This document shows positions 59,414 through 64,000 of a stretch of DNA of 64,000 nt, piece after piece. Under the pieces are notes generated by a model, which searched no databases, was not told the DNA's origin, and worked only from the letters and a program-made list of their open reading frames with translations. The position numbers and the translations under genes were made by a program. Every line of letters begins with the position of its first letter. Position 1 is the stretch's first letter. Source of the DNA: UBA2040 sp041674745 (GTDB lineage: Bacteria > Bacteroidota > Bacteroidia > Flavobacteriales_D > Crocinitomicaceae); the NCBI GenBank assembly GCA_041674745.1, contig JBAYVD010000016.1, positions 1-64,000 of the forward strand. The letters run 5' to 3'.

Positions 59414-61705
59414 TTATTGTTTGATCCAACGTTGAATCAAATCTCCTTGGTTCGTCGAAATTTTAATGAGGTAGAAAGAAGCTGGCCAATCGCTGGTGTT
59501 CAATGAAGCAGCTTCGGCGTTTACAATCTGATGAAAGATTGCTTGACCTGTAACGGTATAAACAGAAATGGTCGAAACCTGTAGATTTTCGGTTTGAATG
59601 TTCAACTGATCTGTGCCTGGATTCGGGAATAGCCAAACTCTATTTTCCAATGGAATTTCGCCTAAGCCAGTCGGTGCCCCAACGCAAAAGATTTGTTCGT
59701 ACTGGTTGCCAAAATTTGCATCATTTTCTGCGAGTTCCGCCAGAATATCTCCATTGACATAATTGTACAAAACAAAGGAACCGTTTCCACCGTCGGCGCT
59801 CGCACATCCGGACATGCCATCACTGTATTGGTCATAAAAAATGATGGAATAACAGCCATTTTCCAAGCAAAAAAGATAGTTGTAAGTACCTTGCGTGTCG
59901 TCGGCATAACCAGGACTACTGTACAAAACAATTCCATTGTTGTTTTTGATTTCCCATGAGGTTTCAGAACCATAGCAATCGAGGTCCAAGGCAAGTTTGG
60001 CCGTAAAATCATTGTTTAAGCGATTGATGACCGTTGTAATTTCGTTGTTTGAAATATCTTGATCGGTTATTCCATTGGAATTCACTACCCGAACCGAGAA
60101 GGTATTCATGCCGTGCGGAACCGTAAGTCCGGGCAACGTTAGGATAACATTCTCGTAAGTGGCCAAATTTCCTGACCAGGTGTAGTTCAAATCAAAAGCA
60201 CTGTTAAAGCCATATTCTAGGTAAACGGTATGCAAAGTATCCAAGCCACTGTTCAATAAAGTAAAAGAAAGATTGGCCATACTATCGCACAAGGATGCAG
60301 GCGCACCCATTAAATTTCCGAGTGAACCATCGACTAAATCATTGCCAATAAATGGATCTACACCATCAATAATCGAAGCACCAGTATTCGTAGAATCCAA
60401 CCAGTCTTTTAATCTACCACTGGCAAGGGGGGAATTGTCCCAACCGTATCCAAATCGGCCATAATAATCCGGCTGACCGTTTCCGGATGTTCCGCTACAG
60501 GCTGAATTTCCTCCACTCAAAACGCCAATCAATCGTTTTTGTTGATTGAACAAAGGGGAACCGGAAGATCCTGGTTCGGTAGCACCGAAATCCCAATTGT
60601 TGACAACCCACGTTCTGTCTTGTGACCCATTGAAGCTTATAGTTTGTTGCAGCAAAGGATTTTCTTCTAAACTAATTTTTTTTAAGTCACCATCCGGATG
60701 GTGAATCCCCGCGGCATTGGTGACGTTACTGATATCCGTGTTGTCCCAACCATTGTAAAAAATGGACCACGAAGGATCCGGAAGGCTGTTGAGTTTAACC
60801 AAAAGGAAATCCGAGTTGCCATTGGTAGCTTTCATGACGGCGCCATTTACGTTCATGGTGGATGGTCCGTCGCCAGAAGGGGTTGAAGTTGCACAGGAAG
60901 TCTGACCGGCAGGCGCCTCCCATCGAAAACGAAAAACCCAATTGGTTGGATTGCTGCTGCAATGCCGTGCCGTGATGAAATAGGGAATAATGGATCCTGA
61001 CGTATTGTTCACCAACGACCCCGTACAAAATCCCCCACCGTTGACGATCATGGCAACCGAATTTCGTTGCAATTCATAACCCGCCCCAATGGGACAATTC
61101 ACGTCGTAATGACAATCACCCGAGGTATTCAAACCTTTGGCCAATGTTTCTAAATCATCAAATCCGTGCACGATGGTGGTAATCGTAAAATTGGAAGCAA
61201 AGTTTGCCTGAGCCGGTTCATCCAAAACCACCACAATCTCGTCGGTTTTGAGCAATTCGGTTCCCAAAACTTTCGCTTCATTGTTGTTGGCAGCCGTGTA
61301 GGCACCAATAAATTCTTTTGAAATTGGGTCAGTCAGAAAAAGATAGGCTCCTTCGGCCAATTGAAAGTTTTCTAAAATTAAATTGATAGACAAGGCACCT
61401 TTGGATTTGATTCCATATTGATACAAGGTTCGTCCGTTGGGCATTTCAAATTTGTTGGCCACACTTCGAAAATCGATGTTGGAAGGAAGTTCTTTCCCAA
61501 AGCGCATCATTTTATCAATGGATTCTAAGCGATCGGCTTGAACAATTAATCTTTCTAGCGCATTGTCCACCTTTTCGGTCACGTAAAAAGAGGTGGCCGC
61601 TGGCACTTTGTCCTTAAAATTCGGCGGAAAAATTCCCGAAACTGTTTGCCCATGAGCAAAGCCAATTGTCAAAAGAAAAGCGGAGAATAAAAGTTTGTTA
61701 ATCAT
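59414..61705 (-). CDS. secreted lysyl-endopeptidase-like serine protease, T9SS type A
   Basis: A 763-residue exported protease. After the signal peptide (MINKLLFSAFLLTIGFAHGQ) and a propeptide (about 21-195), a trypsin-fold domain (about 196-460) carries the triad His248 (ITARHCS), Asp299 (NSDFLLVKL) and Ser381 (TEPGSSGSPLF). The TEPGSSGSP setting is that of Achromobacter lysyl endopeptidase. Cys pairs near the start of the domain are also similar. A CARDB-like domain and a further beta domain (about 480-690) precede the T9SS type A sorting tail (VWLFPNPGTDQLNI, GDLIQRWIKQ). Likely digests external protein; cleavage after Lys is inferred. Confidence 0.92.
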   Translation of the reverse strand: MINKLLFSAFLLTIGFAHGQTVSGIFPPNFKDKVPAATSFYVTEKVDNALERLIVQADRLESIDKMMRFGKELPSNIDFRSVANKFEMPNGRTLYQYGIKSKGALSINLILENFQLAEGAYLFLTDPISKEFIGAYTAANNNEAKVLGTELLKTDEIVVVLDEPAQANFASNFTITTIVHGFDDLETLAKGLNTSGDCHYDVNCPIGAGYELQRNSVAMIVNGGGFCTGSLVNNTSGSIIPYFITARHCSSNPTNWVFRFRWEAPAGQTSCATSTPSGDGPSTMNVNGAVMKATNGNSDFLLVKLNSLPDPSWSIFYNGWDNTDISNVTNAAGIHHPDGDLKKISLEENPLLQQTISFNGSQDRTWVVNNWDFGATEPGSSGSPLFNQQKRLIGVLSGGNSACSGTSGNGQPDYYGRFGYGWDNSPLASGRLKDWLDSTNTGASIIDGVDPFIGNDLVDGSLGNLMGAPASLCDSMANLSFTLLNSGLDTLHTVYLEYGFNSAFDLNYTWSGNLATYENVILTLPGLTVPHGMNTFSVRVVNSNGITDQDISNNEITTVINRLNNDFTAKLALDLDCYGSETSWEIKNNNGIVLYSSPGYADDTQGTYNYLFCLENGCYSIIFYDQYSDGMSGCASADGGNGSFVLYNYVNGDILAELAENDANFGNQYEQIFCVGAPTGLGEIPLENRVWLFPNPGTDQLNIQTENLQVSTISVYTVTGQAIFHQIVNAEAASLNTSDWPASFYLIKISTNQGDLIQRWIKQ

Positions 61706-61911
61706 GTTTTAGAATTATCGGAGGATGGAGTAGAGCTTTGTCACACTAAAATCGACTTCGTTTTTGCCAAAATAGGGAAATGAGTCCCCGTCTTTAATAA
61801 CGACAAAAGTCGGAAGAAAGTTAACGATATGCAAAAATTAGCAGTCAATCGAGTAATTTCTTCACACTGTTTCAAGAAAGAATTTTTCAGAGAAAGTTAA
61901 AAAGAAGATAG

Positions 61912-61919
61912 TACCTTTG
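61912..61919 (+). promoter_or_regulatory. TAnnTTTG promoter box of udk
   Basis: TACCTTTG, exact -7 box, 31 nt before the ATG at 61951. The leader contains CAGGAG and GGAAGAGAG. Confidence 0.55.
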
Positions 61920-61950
61920 CTCCTCAGGAGAATTGAACAGCGGAAGAGAG

Positions 61951-62565
61951 ATGATTATAGGAATTTGTGGAGGCAGTGGCTCAGGAAAAACAACCTTGTT
62001 GCGAAAATTGGCAGCGGGTTATGAAAGTTTAAAACCGACTGTTTTTTCCATGGACAATTATTATTTACCTATCGAGCAACAATTGATTGACGAAAACGGA
62101 CAGGTGAATTTTGATTTACCGACAGCTTTGGATCGATCAAGGTTGATTTCCGACTTAACCGCCTTGCGAGAAGGTCGTTCAATTGAAGTAAAAGAATACC
62201 ATTTCAACTCACCTCCCAATAAAAATGTTCTAATTACCCTTCGTCCGTCTGATTTTATAATCGTGGAAGGGTTGTTTCTTTTTCATTACGATGAAATCCT
62301 TCCATTGCTCGATTTCAGTGTTTTTATGGAGGTGGATCCAGTGGTTCAACTGGATAGACGCTTGTACCGAGATCAAGAAACAAGAGGATATACCAGAGAA
62401 GAAATTTTGTATCAATGGAACAATCATGTGATTCCTTGTTATGAGAAATATTTGGAGCCCTATGTTGAAACGGCCGATTTTCGTTTCAAAAATGAACACG
62501 ACTTTGATGGTGAATACAAACGCTTGAGCGCTATTATTGACCAAGAGTTGGAAGTACTGCGGTAA
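61951..62565 (+). CDS. udk: uridine kinase family protein
   Basis: A 204-residue P-loop kinase that phosphorylates uridine or cytidine in pyrimidine salvage. Walker A GGSGSGKTT (residues 7-15), the substrate region FSMDNYYLP, NFDLPTALD and FIIVEGLFLFHYDEI fit uridine kinase, followed by the RLYRDQETRGYTREEIL lid helix. ATG 61951 is preceded by GGAAGAGAG; the TTG six codons upstream is less likely. A related phosphoribulokinase-like function cannot be fully excluded. Confidence 0.85.
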   Translation: MIIGICGGSGSGKTTLLRKLAAGYESLKPTVFSMDNYYLPIEQQLIDENGQVNFDLPTALDRSRLISDLTALREGRSIEVKEYHFNSPPNKNVLITLRPSDFIIVEGLFLFHYDEILPLLDFSVFMEVDPVVQLDRRLYRDQETRGYTREEILYQWNNHVIPCYEKYLEPYVETADFRFKNEHDFDGEYKRLSAIIDQELEVLR

Positions 62566-62587
62566 CCACCTTCAAACACAAAATTGC

Positions 62588-63388
62588 ATGCGAATCGTCT
62601 TTCTGTTTTTTGGTTTGCTTTTGTCCACCTCTGTTTTTGCACAGATAGAATTTTCCTATTTCCAAGAAGAAATCGATGCTTTAAAAAACGATAGGAAAGT
62701 GGAGAAATATTGGCGCTCCTTGTATGCTTTTGATCGCGACAATACTTCCTTGAAAATCCCAATGGATTCAGTCACTGTATTAAATCGGTTGAAGGCTGCC
62801 TATTTGGTAGAAAAATATGGATTTCCAGACCCCAAAAAAGTGGGAAAAAAGGCCGCCTTTACTTTGCTGAGTATACACGCGCATACCCGATTTTCCGACA
62901 TTAGTTCCCGCTGTTTTTTTCAACTATTGGAAGGAAAAGAGAAGAATACTTGGCCAACGGCTTATCCCAATTTTGCTATGAACAATCGGTTGTTTTGGTA
63001 CAATGGCAAGGAAATTGCTTTGCAACAGGAATTCGATTTAGCGCTGCGGATTTTAGAGGAAAAACCTGAAGCGGGCTTGGATATGGATCAATTGTGTGCC
63101 ATGGCCAGTAATTTTTTACGAATGGAACGGTCGAAAAAAAGAAAAGTGCTGGGTGAATGGGTGATGGGTTCTCAAATGGAAAAATGGGTACTGCAATTGA
63201 TTCAATTCGAAAATCAGTATTACTTAAAAAAAGGAGATTTTTATTTTTTATTGAAAAAAGGGGAAGGCAATGTTTTCCATTTTTACACCGTTTTGGATAA
63301 AACATCCCTCTTCATCTTTGAAAATGGAGAGTTGATTTTGCGGGATATGTTCAACAGAGAAATGGCGGTATATCCGATAAAAAGTTGA
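62588..63388 (+). CDS. exported protein of unknown function (266 aa)
   Basis: I do not recognise this family. A signal peptide (MRIVFLFFGLLLSTSVFAQ) precedes a soluble, mostly helical domain with charged and aromatic residues (YWRSLYAFDRDN, KKAAFTLLSIHAHTRFSDISSR, LDMDQLCAMASNFLRM) and a C-terminal beta-rich part. ATG 62588 begins the signal peptide; the frame runs further upstream, overlapping udk. It starts 22 nt after udk, so the two are probably co-transcribed. Confidence 0.65.
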   Translation: MRIVFLFFGLLLSTSVFAQIEFSYFQEEIDALKNDRKVEKYWRSLYAFDRDNTSLKIPMDSVTVLNRLKAAYLVEKYGFPDPKKVGKKAAFTLLSIHAHTRFSDISSRCFFQLLEGKEKNTWPTAYPNFAMNNRLFWYNGKEIALQQEFDLALRILEEKPEAGLDMDQLCAMASNFLRMERSKKRKVLGEWVMGSQMEKWVLQLIQFENQYYLKKGDFYFLLKKGEGNVFHFYTVLDKTSLFIFENGELILRDMFNREMAVYPIKS

Positions 63389-63463
63389 AGTTTGTTCCTT
63401 TAAGGGATTTATGCGAACTTTAGTGCATCACCGAATGGTCAATTCTAGTAAGTGAAAGAAAGA

Positions 63464-64000
63464 ATGAGAGGAAAAAGAGTGCTGACAAAATTTGGTATTG
63501 AGATTTTATTTCTCCTTTCCTTGTTGACGCTTGTGTTATTTGGTCAAAAGCTTTTTTATCCGAATTATCAAAGTGAAACGGAGCAGGTTCAGCAAAAGTT
63601 TTTGTCGCTGGAAAAGAAACTAGACGATGTATTGCGTCTCGAAAAACTCAACTTCGAAAAAACCGAATTGAAGGGGGTTTGGACGAATCCAACCAAATAC
63701 GATGTAAACCTGCACATTTACCGAAATGATTCTCTGTTGTATTGGAACAACAGCGACTTGCCAATTCTTCGATTTGCGGATATCCATTTTCCAGCAGAAG
63801 GGATTTTACATTTACAGAATGGCTGGTATTACGCAAAAATGTTGCGAATCAACCGGGTGGTATTTTGTGCTTCGTTTCTGATCAAAAAGGATTATTCCTA
63901 TCAAAATAAGGAGTTGGTCAACCAGTTTTCGAAACAATTAGCCGATGGTCTAAACATGGACATTTCGCTCGAGCAAAACGATCATGCGGTCTACGATACC
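63464..64000 (+). CDS. membrane-anchored protein, partial; possibly the sensor part of a histidine kinase
   Basis: The frame starts at ATG 63464 (preceded by GAAAGAAAG) and stays open for 179 codons to the window end, so the 3' part is missing. It has one N-terminal membrane helix (IEILFLLSLLTLVLFGQKLFY), then a coiled-coil-like stretch and an extracytoplasmic-looking domain with LHIYRNDSLLYWNNSDLP and WYYAKMLRINRVVFCASFLIKKDYSY. This layout is common at the N terminus of Bacteroidota sensor kinases, but no kinase motif is visible in the available part. Low-confidence inference. Confidence 0.55.
   Translation, partial: MRGKRVLTKFGIEILFLLSLLTLVLFGQKLFYPNYQSETEQVQQKFLSLEKKLDDVLRLEKLNFEKTELKGVWTNPTKYDVNLHIYRNDSLLYWNNSDLPILRFADIHFPAEGILHLQNGWYYAKMLRINRVVFCASFLIKKDYSYQNKELVNQFSKQLADGLNMDISLEQNDHAVYDT

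Noticed and set aside
59157..59506. Overlapping open frames around the aldehyde dehydrogenase end
   Set aside because: They run through the terminator or antisense to the enzyme and lack start signals.

Overview
The window looks like chromosomal DNA of a Bacteroidota bacterium, most likely Flavobacteriales and close to the Crocinitomicaceae/Fluviicola type (an inference from gene content; no 16S is present). Supporting signs are five secreted proteins with type IX secretion (T9SS) C-terminal sorting regions, the Bacteroidota promoter box TAnnTTTG before many genes, an atpBEFHAG cluster without atpD/atpC, a NusA without C-terminal acidic repeats, and DUF3109, DUF4837 and DUF6029 genes. I saw no rRNA, tRNA, insertion sequence, CRISPR array, prophage or recognisable defence system.

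Layout. 1-1.8 kb: a small unknown protein and three tandem, different single-stranded-DNA-binding proteins, possibly the edge of an accessory element. 1.9-3.2 kb: a DEAD-box RNA helicase. 3.2-10.3 kb (minus strand): an operon cysQ, two tandem Wzi-like outer-membrane barrels, an M48 metalloprotease, and a secreted protein gene broken by an in-frame TAA. 10.3-15.4 kb: a T9SS protein, a thioredoxin/DUF6029/Omp28 operon, a small conserved protein and a biotin carrier protein. 15.5-23.4 kb: an M1 aminopeptidase and the F-ATP synthase operon. 23.5-31.1 kb: a two-component system with a sigma-54 activator, a duplicated-zinc-knuckle protein, glutamate dehydrogenase, the three-gene proton-translocating transhydrogenase and a Rnk/GreA-like factor. 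31.3-35.9 kb: miaE, a giant T9SS type B protein and DUF3109. 36-44.5 kb: rimP-nusA and infB, separated by a T9SS gene on the opposite strand. 44.6-51.9 kb: tatA, gatA, an MltD-like transglycosylase, DUF4837, two glycosyltransferases, a UbiA-like protein and a thioesterase. 51.9-64 kb: radA, M36 and M42 peptidases, SCO1, an aldehyde dehydrogenase, a lysyl-endopeptidase-like T9SS protease, udk and two membrane or secreted unknowns, the last cut by the window end.

The most distinctive block is 23.5-31.1 kb. Its regulator is a sigma-54 activator. A GG-N10-GC promoter candidate stands directly before the Cys-rich gene, and about 90 bp upstream lies an evenly spaced triple half-site (TACCC-N5-GGGTA-N5-TACCC), as expected for an enhancer. 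The products would link glutamate/2-oxoglutarate exchange to NAD(P)H balance and the proton gradient, so I read it as a redox/nitrogen module controlled by its own two-component system (inference). Other notable points are near-identical attenuator-like hairpins before rimP and infB, a strong hairpin between atpE and atpF, and a nested repeat hairpin between atpA and atpG.
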